The notes below the pieces were generated by a model, which searched no databases, was not told where the DNA came from, and saw only the letters and a program-made list of their open reading frames with translations. A program made the translations under genes and the position numbers. From Lindgomyces ingoldianus (taxonomy: Eukaryota; Ascomycota; Dothideomycetes; Pleosporales; Lindgomycetaceae), in contig NW_022985179.1 of NCBI RefSeq assembly GCF_010093535.1, forward strand, positions 500,395 to 564,394: 64,000 nucleotides of DNA. Reading direction: 5' to 3'. Positions within the stretch are counted from its first letter, which is position 1. Every line of letters starts with the position of its first letter. Shown piece after piece: positions 22,156 to 32,220 of this stretch.

Positions 22156-23337
22156 TTACATCTCACTTCCTCCTCTCACGCCCTCTCCGCCCTGGTTGAG
22201 GGTCTTCCCCAGCGCTTCTCGAATCATATCGCAACCTTCAAGGCCTGATATTCGGTATCCCCCTTCTTGCCGAAGGTGGTGCTCCACCTCATCCACCAGT
22301 TTCAAGATCCAAACTTTCTGGTCCCTTGCACCTTTCTCGTTCACCAAACCTCCCCCTAGATCCACAACATCACTCCTATCACCGGATACTCGGCTCAGAT
22401 CCCTCCAATTCTCAGACACCGTTTCTCTTTGCCTTGAATGACTTCTCAATACACCCATCGCTCCGATCTCAATAATTCTCCCACTCTCCCTAGCTTGATC
22501 CTCAGGGCTCATATGCCTAAAGCTGGGCTGTTGCTGTTGAGCGCTTCCGCGTCCATATGCCGCGATTTGTATCGGAGTCGTAGTTCCCATCATCGGTGTT
22601 CCCGGGACTGACATGGACAGACCAAGTGGCGTCCCAATAAACGCCTCCTCCCTTTCCATTGCTAGTATGTGCAGGTCTATCGGTACGCTGGTCGGTGGGT
22701 TACTCCTGACTTCCCTCTTATTTGCGGCATGATTTCTGAGTTGACCTGGTGCCTGCCTCACTTGGTGTTGTTCATCCTGAGGCGCTGCTGCCCTTCTACG
22801 TGGATCTTGGAGCAGGCAGAACGCTGGGTTATGAGGGAGAGGCGTAGAGCCCTGGCTCAGCGATCGTCGATTAAACGGCTGGTTCGCACGTGAGCATTGT
22901 GGTTGTGGGGTGGCGGTAAGGGAACAAACGGGCGACATCGGTTGGCCGAACAGGGTCGCTGCAGCGGCATTGCTGGTTAGGTACGGATTCAGGTGGTTGA
23001 ATTGTTCCAGTTGAGAAGGGCAGAGATGTGGCGAGTTGGGTGGCGGCATAGGAGCATAGTATGAAGAAGCCGTGGTCCCATTGTTCTGACCAAAAACATA
23101 GGATGAGAGATCTGACGTTGAGGCTCCGCTTGAAGGTTCTGTAGATGCGAAAGGAGATTCTTCCAGCCTGAAGCCTAGATCATCAAGGCTATCAGAATCC
23201 GAAGCCGACAACATAGAACTCTGCTCATAATTCGCGAGGAACTGGTCAATACCTCTGGCTGCGGTATTCCTCTCTCTCATAGACTGAATGAATGGGGTAT
23301 TTGATGAGTCCAGGTAATGTGGAGCTTGCTGAAACAT
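22156..23337 (-). CDS. Unknown 393-aa Ser/Gln/Pro-rich protein
   Basis: Single-exon frame, ATG at 23337. It has no domain I recognise. The N-terminal half is low-complexity (YYAPMPPPNSPHLCPSQLEQ, NPYLTSNAAAATLFGQP). The C-terminal half is more ordered: PIDLHILAMEREEAFIG, then LSMSVPGTPMMGTTTPIQIA, MSPEDQARESGRIIEIGAMG and finally a helical KVWILKLVDEVEHHLRQEGG with RISGLEGCDMIREALG. Ser/Pro content and the lack of membrane segments suggest a regulatory cytosolic or nuclear protein. No intron is needed. Confidence 0.65.
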   Translation of the reverse strand: MFQQAPHYLDSSNTPFIQSMRERNTAARGIDQFLANYEQSSMLSASDSDSLDDLGFRLEESPFASTEPSSGASTSDLSSYVFGQNNGTTASSYYAPMPPPNSPHLCPSQLEQFNHLNPYLTSNAAAATLFGQPMSPVCSLTATPQPQCSRANQPFNRRSLSQGSTPLPHNPAFCLLQDPRRRAAAPQDEQHQVRQAPGQLRNHAANKREVRSNPPTSVPIDLHILAMEREEAFIGTPLGLSMSVPGTPMMGTTTPIQIAAYGRGSAQQQQPSFRHMSPEDQARESGRIIEIGAMGVLRSHSRQRETVSENWRDLSRVSGDRSDVVDLGGGLVNEKGARDQKVWILKLVDEVEHHLRQEGGYRISGLEGCDMIREALGKTLNQGGEGVRGGSEM

Positions 23338-23695
23338 TCCGGTAACCCCCTCTCTCCTTCACAAGGAGACGAATGGAGCAGCGGATGCGCGATCGAAGGT
23401 AAGCCAGGTGCGGATAGAGGTTGCACAAAGATGTGGATGATGGCCAGATATAGCTTGATATGGCCTTCATGGGAGGTCGGTGCTGAGACATGTTTAGATT
23501 GCTGGCCGTGGCGTTGGAACGGGCGAGCATGTATGAGCATGTGGATGGAGAGCAAACAATTATGGTATGTGGGACAAAGAACGAAACGAAACGAAGTAGG
23601 ATTTCTTACTGGAAGTAATTTCAGACTGTTGGTCGAAGAGATGCACAGGGCTCTTTAAATAGCAGATAGGGGCATTAACGAGCAATCTAAACCAC
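23338..23695. other. Intergenic, 358 bases
   Basis: Promoter side of the 393-aa gene and 3' side of the small membrane protein. Overlapping frames on both strands have no support. Confidence 0.45.
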
Positions 23696-23906
23696 TCATC
23701 CGGTACTTGTCTTTCGGCTCTTTGGTATGAAAGCAGAACCATTGGGAGCTTTGAGCTGCGCTATATCAGTGAGCCACGGTCTAAGATGCCAGATTTCAGA
23801 AGGAAAACATACGGTGAGCACCCATGAAGTAACAAGCAGAGACAACGATTGACAGTGCCCAAAAGAAGAATGGCTTATCCCGGAGAGGAGAGGCAACATT
23901 AACCAT
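23696..23906 (-). CDS. 52-residue one-pass membrane microprotein
   Basis: Exon 1 is 23906-23813 and exon 2 is 23760-23696; the 52-bp intron has donor GTATGT, a CTCAC branch-like site and acceptor TATAG. The product has a short N-terminal arm (MVNVASPLRDKP), one hydrophobic helix (FFFWALSIVVSACYFMGA) and a polar tail (PQLKAPNGSAFIPKSRK). Too short to be listed as one long frame. The size and one-helix plan resemble small mitochondrial or ER membrane subunits, but I cannot name it. The joint HP-QLKAPNG is in frame with no leftover bases. Confidence 0.5.
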
Positions 23907-24109
23907 GGCGACATAATCTTAGATGTCTAGGAAATATCAGACGTGTCGTAGGAGCCCTACTGAGATTGTGAACGAGACGAAGTCAATGTAACGGTATAGT
24001 CGAATGTCCAAGCTCCCAGAAATGCTGCCCCTTAACACACCCACACCATAGTGTACAATATCTTTACCACACCCCAAGCAATTTCCCTCCCTCACTCAGC
24101 CGCCCCATC

Positions 24110-24676
24110 TCACGACTTCTTCGGACCATCCTTCTTCTCCCCCTCCCCCTCCTGCTTCTTCTTATCCCAATTCCACACTTCCCAAATCTGATCCAAAATC
24201 ATACTTGTATAACTCTCCCCTCGCTCCAACTTCTCCCTCTCCTCCTGCATCCTCCTCTCCCTCCAGCCCTCCTTCTCACCCCCCATCCAAATTCTAGTCA
24301 ACACCCCCTTCTTCACATCCGCTACCCCACCCTCACCCCGCTGCTCTCTCTCCCTCGCCTTCCTCTCCTCCTGCATCCTCTGAAACTCCCTCGCTCTCTC
24401 TGTCGGCAATGCACTTCCCACATCCCGCATCTTCCAGCTATAGTTCTCGATAAGTGACCGCCCGGTGTAGCTTGTGGAGAGGTGGTCGGCGGAGAGGTAG
24501 AAACATATGCCGAGACCGAAGGTGTACATGTCGAGTTTGCGCGGCGGGAGGACGGCGATGAGGGGGCATATAATTATGCCGCCGATGGCAGCTGTCCGGG
24601 CGAGGGATTCGTAGCGGGCTTTTTGTTGCAAGGCGAGGCGTTGCTCGGGGGTTAGTGGGGGTTGGGGCGCGGACAT
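24110..24676 (-). CDS. Small two-helix membrane protein (often annotated rhomboid-family membrane protein)
   Basis: Single exon, 188 aa, ATG at 24676. Residues about 27-45 (RTAAIGGIIICPLIAVLPPR) and 49-64 (DMYTFGLGICFYLSADH) are hydrophobic; the rest is a highly charged helical tail rich in Glu/Arg/Lys (EFQRMQEERKAREREQRG) ending in a Lys/Asp patch. Fungal homologues carry the label rhomboid family membrane protein, but no Ser-His catalytic pair of rhomboid proteases is present, so it cannot be an active rhomboid. The tail repeats ERRMQEEREKLERGE, a coiled-coil-like run. Confidence 0.68.
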   Translation of the reverse strand: MSAPQPPLTPEQRLALQQKARYESLARTAAIGGIIICPLIAVLPPRKLDMYTFGLGICFYLSADHLSTSYTGRSLIENYSWKMRDVGSALPTERAREFQRMQEERKAREREQRGEGGVADVKKGVLTRIWMGGEKEGWRERRMQEEREKLERGESYTSMILDQIWEVWNWDKKKQEGEGEKKDGPKKS

Positions 24677-24958
24677 TTGGACCGCGGGGGATTATTCTGG
24701 GGAAATTCAATTCAATGGATGTTGTAAGTTTAGCGCTAGGAAGTAGAAGTGCTGAGAGGGAGGCAATGGAATTGTCGTTGGACGTGGAAATTGGAGACGC
24801 GCAAAAAGTTCCATGACGGAACCAGCATCGGCAAATCTTGGCCCCATCTGATCTGAGCGGTACTCGGCAAAACCTTCCTAATGAAGTTTATATATTCATT
24901 GCATGTCCATGTCCATAATTGCCATACCCTATTCATACAGAGAACTTGAATCCTCTTC

Positions 24959-25878
24959 TCACGTCTTCACTTTCTTCCTCGGATCCGCTTCCCCATCTTC
25001 TTTTGATTCTCTCGTAGTCTCTTTCCTTTTATTCTGCTGCTCAAACTGGCCCAAGATCCGCATCTTCTTCGTGGGCGACCCAAGCCTCGACCCAGGCGCA
25101 GAGCTGGGCATGGCAGATGCCCCAGTGTCCGCGACACTATCGTAGCTCATGTTGTCCTCCAGAAAGTCGTCGCGTTTTCGCTTTCCAGTGATTGGACCAC
25201 CCCATAAATGGCCGCCCGGACCCTCACGCAACTGTTGGAGGACTATTCCGGAGATGTCGACGTATTGCACCTCGTAGTCATCCTCGTCGACTCTGTCCTC
25301 TGATTTCTCGTCCTGTGCATTCGAATCTGGCGCTGGCTCTCCGGTTCCCGGCGCATGCCCTCCTGACCCCTCCTCTTCTTCAAGCTCGTTCCCAGACGTA
25401 ATACTTCGACGCCTCCGTCCTTTCGCCTCCGGCTCGATGTGCTCATGATCAGCTTTACGCTTCGACTGTTTGCCTTGCGATTCCTCCTCTCCTTCCTTCC
25501 CCACCTTCAAAACCTTCGGCTCCGCCTTAACAACCTCCGAACTAGCCTTCCTTTTCATTGTCTGCGGTAGACCTTCACCGTGCCGTTCGTCGTTGCGTGG
25601 CTTTGTATATTCCGTGTCCCACCGCTGTTCCGCCAATTGGAATTTTGCCCTAACCATCCACCCATTCAGCTTGCCCACCTGACCTGTCAAACCAATCAAG
25701 ACGTCCGCAGCTCCGCCCGGCAGACTCGACTGGAGGGATTCGTCAAGGAAAGTGGAGAGCTCGCGCAAGGTCTCGATGTGCTTGTCGAATTTCTAAAGCA
25801 CCCGCGATCAGTAAGAGGAGGCTTGAATGAGGCGGTGTAGATGCTTTCTCTTACTTTGAGGAACACATCGAGGGACAT
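24959..25878 (-). CDS. Unknown lysine/glutamate-rich protein, likely nuclear
   Basis: Two exons, 25878-25855 (MSLDVFLK) and 25792-24959, give 285 aa; the 62-bp intron has GTAAGA and TTTAG ends. The N-terminus forms a helix (KFDKHIETLRELSTFLDESL) followed by GGAADVLIGLTGQVGKLNGW and FQLAEQRWDTEY. The remainder is charged and disordered with basic clusters like nuclear signals (KQSKRKADHEH, AKGRRRRS) and VQYVDISGIVLQQLREGPGG, the best conserved-looking block. I do not recognise the family. The short first exon is inferred from frame and splice signals. Confidence 0.6.
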
Positions 25879-26237
25879 GGTGGGGAGAGGTAAGAGAGAC
25901 TGGCTGTCGTTGTTGCTGGGAGGCAGAGAAATTGGCAAATTGGAGCGAAGGAGACGAAATGAACGAAAACGGAATCGGAAAGCTGACCCCGGAATTTACG
26001 TAAGCGAGCGCTGAGGATCGACGGAACCATCGGAACATCACATCCTTCGAGTTCAAGAAGTAGAGTGTATTTGTTAGAATTTGTTGCTTGCATCGACTAA
26101 GCAGAGTACCATAGCATTAAGGAACGATCTAATATTTCTAAGAAAACAACCTTTACTTTTCATCCCTGTGATGTCGTCATTCATACCTAGGCCTAACCAT
26201 ACACTAAAGAAGCAAAGCCACCAGAGAGAACCTTGCA
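25879..26237. other. Intergenic, 359 bases
   Basis: Promoter side of the Lys-rich gene and 3' side of the YBP1-like gene. Nothing else seen. Confidence 0.5.
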
Positions 26238-28241
26238 TTACGCACTTCCAAGTCCTTTTGCACCCTTACCAACCCTATCAAGTACATCCTCTAAAATCAT
26301 CAAGTCCATCTGCGCGTTCTGCACGCCTTCCTCGCCCTCTGCAATTGCTAGCTCACCCCCATCCTTTAAGGCTTCTCTGAACCGACTGACAGCTTGCCTC
26401 AGTGGTGCCAAATAAGTCTTCTCCATACTACTAGACTTATGAAGTCCAGCAATATCTAGATTTTCATGCAAAAATTTGGCCGTCAGAAGTAAGTAGTAGA
26501 AGTTCAGCGCAGCGAGATAGAAACCGAGCTCCGTGCGGAATTGCATGAAGTTTTCTGAGATCTCCACCGCGGATGCCCAGGACGAGGTGAGGTCTGGGAA
26601 GAGAAATGGTGCCGTCGTTGACAGCGCTACCGGGGTCGCAAAGATAGATGACGTGGATTCTTCAGTGGACAAAGAGCTAGATGTTGGGTTTTGAGGAATG
26701 TTCGCTTCCAAAGTCTCACCCTTCAACCAACCAACAGCACTTGCTTTGAGATTCTCGTAAGGACAGTGTTCTAGAGTATCGCGGATAAAAGTCAAGCGGA
26801 TAAGGTCGGATGGATGTGAGCGCAGAATTGTCGAGGTAAGGTAGTGAGCGTGATATCGGAGGCTTGGAGATGGCGTGTTGGCGGATACTAGGGAAAGAGT
26901 CTGCAGATATTTCGCAAATGACTCGTCATCAACCGGTTCACCGACATTGTTCTTCTCCACGGCGAGCAAACCAAGACAGAGGATCGTGTCGAGGAGAGCC
27001 TCTGGCTCAAGCCCAACCGTCTGCAAGCCAACCGTACCCACGAAGTTGTCGAGGATCGCTGCATGGTCGGGAAATATGGATATTGTAGCACTAGCATCAG
27101 GACTTGTAGTTGCGAACAACTCCTGTTTTATATGGCGTGCGGCAAAGAGAAACAGCGACCCGGTCTTAGAAAGTGATATATCTTCAGCAGAACTGGGTGG
27201 TTCGTTCTCCTCTCCTGGTATTCCTGGCTTCTCTACCTCCGGGTCCATGAAGGTTCGAAATAAGTCTTGAGTCGAAAGACTCAGGTCTTGAGCTAAGGCA
27301 ACAATCTGACCTAGAATAGCGGACCTTGCCTTCAAGTCTTCTTCTTGCGCAAACCGCTCTGCATATGTCTTCTTGTTCAGAACGGTCCGCTTGGGTTCAC
27401 ATTTTTCCATCAGCCTGCTTGACCATGCTAAACCAGGCACATCATGGTTGTAGGATATAGATAGGATGTAATCTTCGAGTATATGCGTGATAAACGATTG
27501 AAGCAGACGATTTACCAACGTTTCCTCGTCTGGTGTCGGTGGCTCCTTCTGTGCTTCCGGGTCCGGTTCAGAAAATCCGGCACCAGTTTTAAGTGGATTC
27601 CCACTGGCAGTTCGCGGAGGGAGATGAGGTCTCTTAGTTCCAGAAAGATTCTTCACAAACTTCGTGGCGGACAGTGTGAGCTCGTCGAGATGATCCTGTG
27701 CTTTTCCATATGCTGCGAGGACGGCCTGGAGACTTGTTGAAAGGAACCGACTTGGATACTTCGTTTTGACCCGTTGATGCAGTGTGGAAAGTAGAGAGAG
27801 TAAAATCTCAAACTTGAGGACATAGAGAGGGGGTACAACTGGAGCGGGCAGGGCGGGGGATATGCTTGGCTCTCTAGCCTCCACAAGTTCCGTTTTGCTC
27901 ACGGATGCTGCTGCAGATTCTTCATCAGAATCTTGTTCTAGCGGCTCATCAATCTCAAGCAATCTCAACGCTTCCGTAACCTTCAAAATCACTTCACGTG
28001 GATTCCCTTTCGCAGCAATGGTCTGTAAACAGGCCTCCGAAGCAGGCAGGAGGGGGAGTAGGAGGTTAATCAAATCCCACCCAATGTTGACAGTCAGTTC
28101 TGTATCCTGCAGAACTTGATGGAGAGTGGACAGATTCTCCTCGGTAAGGTTGTACTCGATGATGGTGAGATAGGTCAGATAGTCTGTCGCGGGCGGAAGT
28201 GCCGCTAGAAGAGGGTTATGACGTGTGTCTTCTTCAGCCAT
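26238..28241 (-). CDS. YBP1: YAP1-binding-protein-like (DUF1760/YBP1 family)
   Basis: In yeast Ybp1 helps peroxidase Gpx3 oxidise Yap1, a sensor step of the peroxide response. Single exon, 667 aa from the ATG at 28241 (MAEEDTRHNP). The protein is nearly all helical, HEAT-like, with family runs: TDYLTYLTIIEYNLTEENL, NIGWDLINLLLPLLP, GNPREVILKVTEALRLL, VLKFEILLSLLSTLHQRVKT, YHAHYLTSTILRSHPSDLIR and FIRDTLEHCPYENLKASAVG. The Cys count is low. Filamentous homologues are about 600-700 aa, as here. LSM3 starts 256 bases away in the opposite direction, so the two share a divergent promoter. Confidence 0.85.
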   Translation of the reverse strand: MAEEDTRHNPLLAALPPATDYLTYLTIIEYNLTEENLSTLHQVLQDTELTVNIGWDLINLLLPLLPASEACLQTIAAKGNPREVILKVTEALRLLEIDEPLEQDSDEESAAASVSKTELVEAREPSISPALPAPVVPPLYVLKFEILLSLLSTLHQRVKTKYPSRFLSTSLQAVLAAYGKAQDHLDELTLSATKFVKNLSGTKRPHLPPRTASGNPLKTGAGFSEPDPEAQKEPPTPDEETLVNRLLQSFITHILEDYILSISYNHDVPGLAWSSRLMEKCEPKRTVLNKKTYAERFAQEEDLKARSAILGQIVALAQDLSLSTQDLFRTFMDPEVEKPGIPGEENEPPSSAEDISLSKTGSLFLFAARHIKQELFATTSPDASATISIFPDHAAILDNFVGTVGLQTVGLEPEALLDTILCLGLLAVEKNNVGEPVDDESFAKYLQTLSLVSANTPSPSLRYHAHYLTSTILRSHPSDLIRLTFIRDTLEHCPYENLKASAVGWLKGETLEANIPQNPTSSSLSTEESTSSIFATPVALSTTAPFLFPDLTSSWASAVEISENFMQFRTELGFYLAALNFYYLLLTAKFLHENLDIAGLHKSSSMEKTYLAPLRQAVSRFREALKDGGELAIAEGEEGVQNAQMDLMILEDVLDRVGKGAKGLGSA

Positions 28242-28496
28242 TGCCTCCGCCAGACTCTCCACTTAGTAGGTTAGTAGATGAGATTGAAGGGGTGTTGTTG
28301 TTCAGTGGGGATCTCATGGCAGGCAGCGAAACCTGGAGCATTGACGCAGTGGCGTTCCTAAATCGGCCTAGCGGGGTTGTCCCACTATGGGGGAAAGCTC
28401 GCCAAGACATCCGAAGCTCGACCAAGGGCCTAACACCAACTTCAAGTAATCACAAACTCGGCAACACCACTCTACATTCCGAACACCGCGCCTAGA

Positions 28497-28904
28497 ATGT
28501 CCGGCGAGCCAAACAAAGAAGAGAGCGATGACAACGCTGAACCCCTCGACCTAGTCCGTCTCTGCATTGATGAGGTTGTCATCGTTAAGCTTCGCGGCGA
28601 CCGCGAGTTGAAAGGTCGCCTCTACGTACGTTGGACACCTTGACTCACCGCCTGCTGCGCTGTTACTGACCTTTGGCCTTAGGCATATGACAGCCACTGC
28701 AACCTCGTTCTCGGAGATGCCGAAGAGACTATTTACATTACTGATGCCGAAGAAGAGGGAGACAAAGTACGGGTCAGTATTTCAAGATGCGCTGTGAAAT
28801 GAAACAGACTGACCAGGCGGTAGACGGTGAAAAAGCAATGTGAAATGCTCTTCGTAAGAGGCGACTCAGTTGTTCTCATTGCACCCCTTGAGTCAATTCG
28901 GTGA
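28497..28904 (+). CDS. LSM3: U6 snRNA-associated Sm-like protein LSm3
   Basis: One of seven subunits of the nuclear Lsm2-8 ring (U6 snRNA) and the cytoplasmic Lsm1-7 ring (mRNA decapping). Three exons (28497-28625, 28683-28772, 28824-28904) give 99 aa, the family size. Sm1 motif: [20 protein letters not shown] then [20 protein letters not shown]. Sm2 motif: [16 protein letters not shown]. Exon junctions fall at GRLY-AYDS and DKVR-TVKK and keep the conserved sequence unbroken. The acidic 10-residue N-terminus precedes the fold as usual. Confidence 0.96.
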
Positions 28905-29716
28905 TGGTAGCTTTGAGCTATGAATTGGGCATTGCTGCTGGGTTCAGATACCTTCGAAATGGTGGCGCTCAAGAGTACTAAATTAGCGCGAAGTACTTTG
29001 GGTTGCTAACATTGTCCAATTTTCAGATGGCAGCGGGGTGGTGGTGTAAAGGTTCTGAACATCGCTTTGATTTGGCGATTATCCAAGTCATACATGTCAT
29101 AGGGCAGTATACCCACTTCAAAACATAGCAGGTGCCCAGCCAACCCTACTTTGAGAGGCCAGAGGATGCATGAAGACCCTCGAGTAACTGGAGAGATGGG
29201 AACACAAATTTACTCCGCAATTTGATTAGTTCTTGATCACTTCAACTTGGTCTCACAATCGAACAACCTCTAGCAGAATGCAAGCATTAATTAACCCTTT
29301 TGCTACATACGCAGCGCCGTAAAATTGGCGCTCAGAAAAGTGTTCAACTCCTAGACTCAACGCAAGTCCCACATTGAATAGCCTAGACGCAACCATGCTT
29401 GCTCATATACACAAGCCTCTATAGAAACCATCGCTCAGCAAGGCAGAAAGAAGGAAAGAAACCGGACAAGGTTGGCTGGGCATCCACACTACAGTATTAC
29501 TGCATTCTGGGTGTGGGTGAGGGTGAGATTAAATAAGTGTTGTTGTTCATGACATCGTTTCGTCGTGAAATTGGGCCCGTTCCTGCCGCAAACGCGCTGG
29601 GAAATGCAAGAAAGTACAAGGGAGAAGAGGTTATGCGCTACCAGGACTACTCAAGAACTGCCTGCGGTAGGAAGGCTGCTCTGGGTTTCGAGCCGCGCGG
29701 CTTTCCAAAGGGGAAC
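28905..29716. other. Convergent intergenic region
   Basis: 812 bases between LSM3 and the last possible cyclin exon. It holds 3' UTRs; a plus frame at 29537-29812 has no coding character that I recognise. No repeats. Confidence 0.45.
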
Positions 29717-32220
29717 TTAGAACTCAGAACGGGAGATGCTGATCGACGGGTCCTCAAAAGGCTGGAAGTCCGGATACGCCGTGTGCATGGAGGAGAACGA
29801 GGGTGTAGTTGAGTAAGGTGGGAAGCTGTTGTTCGCAATGCCGCCATAACGCCGAGGGTCCGCAAACAATAGGCAAGAATGGAAGAGATTTGGGTTGTTT
29901 GTCGGGCCGGTATGCGACGTCACCTGATGAGACGAAAATATCGCTTCAGTCGGATAAGACACGCCGTAGGAGACATAATAGCTGATGCTCGTTAGTGTGT
30001 GTTGAACCTGGGCCCGCAAGTATGCTGTTCACTACTTTCGACGCCAGGTCTGGCTATGACCCGCAAGGCTGTCCCTGGAGACGAAAGGAAGCTGGAAGCC
30101 TTTGGAAATTTCGGTCTCGACAAACACTGATGCTCGTTTGTAGCGCTTATCAGTATACTTGTCGTAAACGGCGGCATGATGCTTCTGGGGGTTTTCGCAG
30201 CATTCAAGGATTACCGATACCAGTTGTCGAAGTTGCTGTAAGGTATACCCAGAATAATGAACATGCGCCGGAGACTAGCTTCTGTTAGCAGAGGAGAATT
30301 AGGCGGCTACAGAAATGCTTACCCAATCACCCTTCTTCAGCATGTAACGAGCCAAGCAGTGTGCTCCAGCGGCGGTGAAGCTAGGAGCGCAGCCGACGAA
30401 ACGCTCGTCCATGACAGTGATTTCAAGGAAGTACTTTGCCAGCGTGCGGGTCTCAAGATCATAGTCATCAGCCTTACTGATTCTCCGTAGGAAACTCATG
30501 GGTCCTGGCCAGCCCAGCTCGAATTGCAGCATGCTCAACATGAACCTCTCAGCCTTCAGAATCTCATCTACGGTATAGGCGCCGTCGACCATATACACAA
30601 TCTCCTGAACGGACGGACAGTTAATCTCTTCATACTTAGCGGCAACGAACAGCGCCGTCGCGCCAACAAGTTGGAGTTTACCGAGAGAGACGACTTTGCA
30701 AGAGAGGAACCGATCCACGTAGTTGACGCTGAGGAACAAGGTCTCTGGCAGGAGAGTGAAGCGGTTATGGACCTGGACAAGCCAGTCCATGAGGACGGAG
30801 CGCATCGACCACTGGATTTCGGCCTGATGGTCCATGTACAAAGCATTGGGCTTCATTCGTTCCTGGTTGATGAGTTAGATAGGCATATAGAAGGATTCGG
30901 GACTGATTCTTACCTCTAGCTCTTTCATGTAATCAAAGATCTCCTCTCCGTACTCAGCAACCATTGAGGTATCCCACTGTTCATCTTCGACGTCCTCAAC
31001 GCTCTTGTGAGTTTCAACGTATTTCTTAGCCACCTCGAGCTCGCGCTGCGACTTTGCAGTCACCCTCGGGGCAAGCACAATGGTCACACCTCCAGTGGTA
31101 TTGTCCCCACGGGACCTCGCTGTAATGTATCCATCGGCCTCGAAGTACTCTTCTTCGTCTTCTTCATCCCAGTATTCTTCTTGATCCAAAGCATGCAGCC
31201 CGTTAGATTTGGCGAGTTCCTCATTACGTTCCTGCTCAATAACGCGAGCCTGTTCCTCCAGCGCGTCAAGGTACTCGTACTTATCCTGAACCTCAAGATG
31301 AGCGCTCGAGTATTTAGTCTCCATCTCGATCAGGGCGATCTTCTCCTCAATTGGACGCTGTTCAGCCACATTCAAGGGCTGGGACACGAGGTCGAGCGGC
31401 TGGTGGTGAGGATTAAGAGCTGGAGCAGGAACCGGGGCATTTTCACGGGAGAGTGCCTTTCCTATCAGCTCAGCAGTGACGACATCTCGCTCCATACTGA
31501 GACTCGCGTCGGTATGAAGCACCAGGGGCTGACGCGTTGGCACAGCAGCCACGGCACCATTAGCCTCCGGGATGGGATCGGAATGCGTTTCCTTGAAGAT
31601 GGTGGTGGCCTTCTTGGACAAGATTTTGCGAATATTCGTCGATTGGAGGTTGGCATCGCCGGTCAGATGCTTCGGCACGGCAGAGGCCACGGTGTGGACT
31701 ACATTGGTTGTAATTGGCTTCTGTTGAAGGGTCGCCAGAGGACGCTGAGCAGGCCGCAGAAGCGCAGCCGGCTTCGTGAACTCCTTAGCCGTCACAATGG
31801 AAGGATCTTTGAGAACATCGAGCGCATTCGCCTTGCCGGGAATCTGCATATCATCCTTGACTACCGGCTGTCTAACGGTATTGCTGACATCTGCAAAGAC
31901 AGTCCGCTTTGCAGCAGCGGTCTTGATGCCTCCAACCTGCATGAGGGTCGAGAGAGCTGGCGTCGATTTGTTCCGTTGATGAATCGTCTTTCCAGCGGGG
32001 GGCTGCGGCGGCGCGTTCTCGTCGCGGATGCGCAAAGCACGCATTGGCCGTTGGGGCTGCGCAAAAATCTGTTAGAGAACGGTGAAAGCGCAATTGCTGA
32101 CGTGACGAGACGTATCTACGAACAAGCCGAAGACCAGACGGCATGGCCAAGACGGAACGACTAGGGAAAGGTTTCGCAGGTGAAGGAGACATGGGGACAA
32201 AGACTCACCTTTGCATCCAT
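29717..32220 (-). CDS. nimE: G2/mitotic B-type cyclin (NimE/Cdc13-like)
   Basis: Binds Cdk1 to drive mitotic entry. Exon 1 is MDAK (32220-32209). Exon 2 (from 32056, or 32068 with the extra IFAQ) codes a disordered N-terminus with a likely D-box-type start RALRIRDENAPP. Exons 3 (30862-30323) and 4 (from 30274) code the two cyclin folds: MRSVLMDWLVQVHNRFTLLP, FLSVNYVDRFLSCKVV, LVGATALFVAAKYEEINCPS, then FLRRISKADDYDLETRTLAK and LTQ-type YTLQQLRQLVSVILECC. Two ends are possible: stop at 30032 (645 aa), or splicing at 30035-29982 (GT-AG, CTAAC branch) into exon 29981-29717, giving 732 aa. I annotate the longer one because that exon is open and in frame. The choice is not proven. Confidence 0.9.

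Noticed and set aside
31007..32164. Plus frame of 385 codons opposite the cyclin
   Set aside because: It is exactly antisense to the cyclin exon 2, which has clear family features; composition follows from the cyclin codons.
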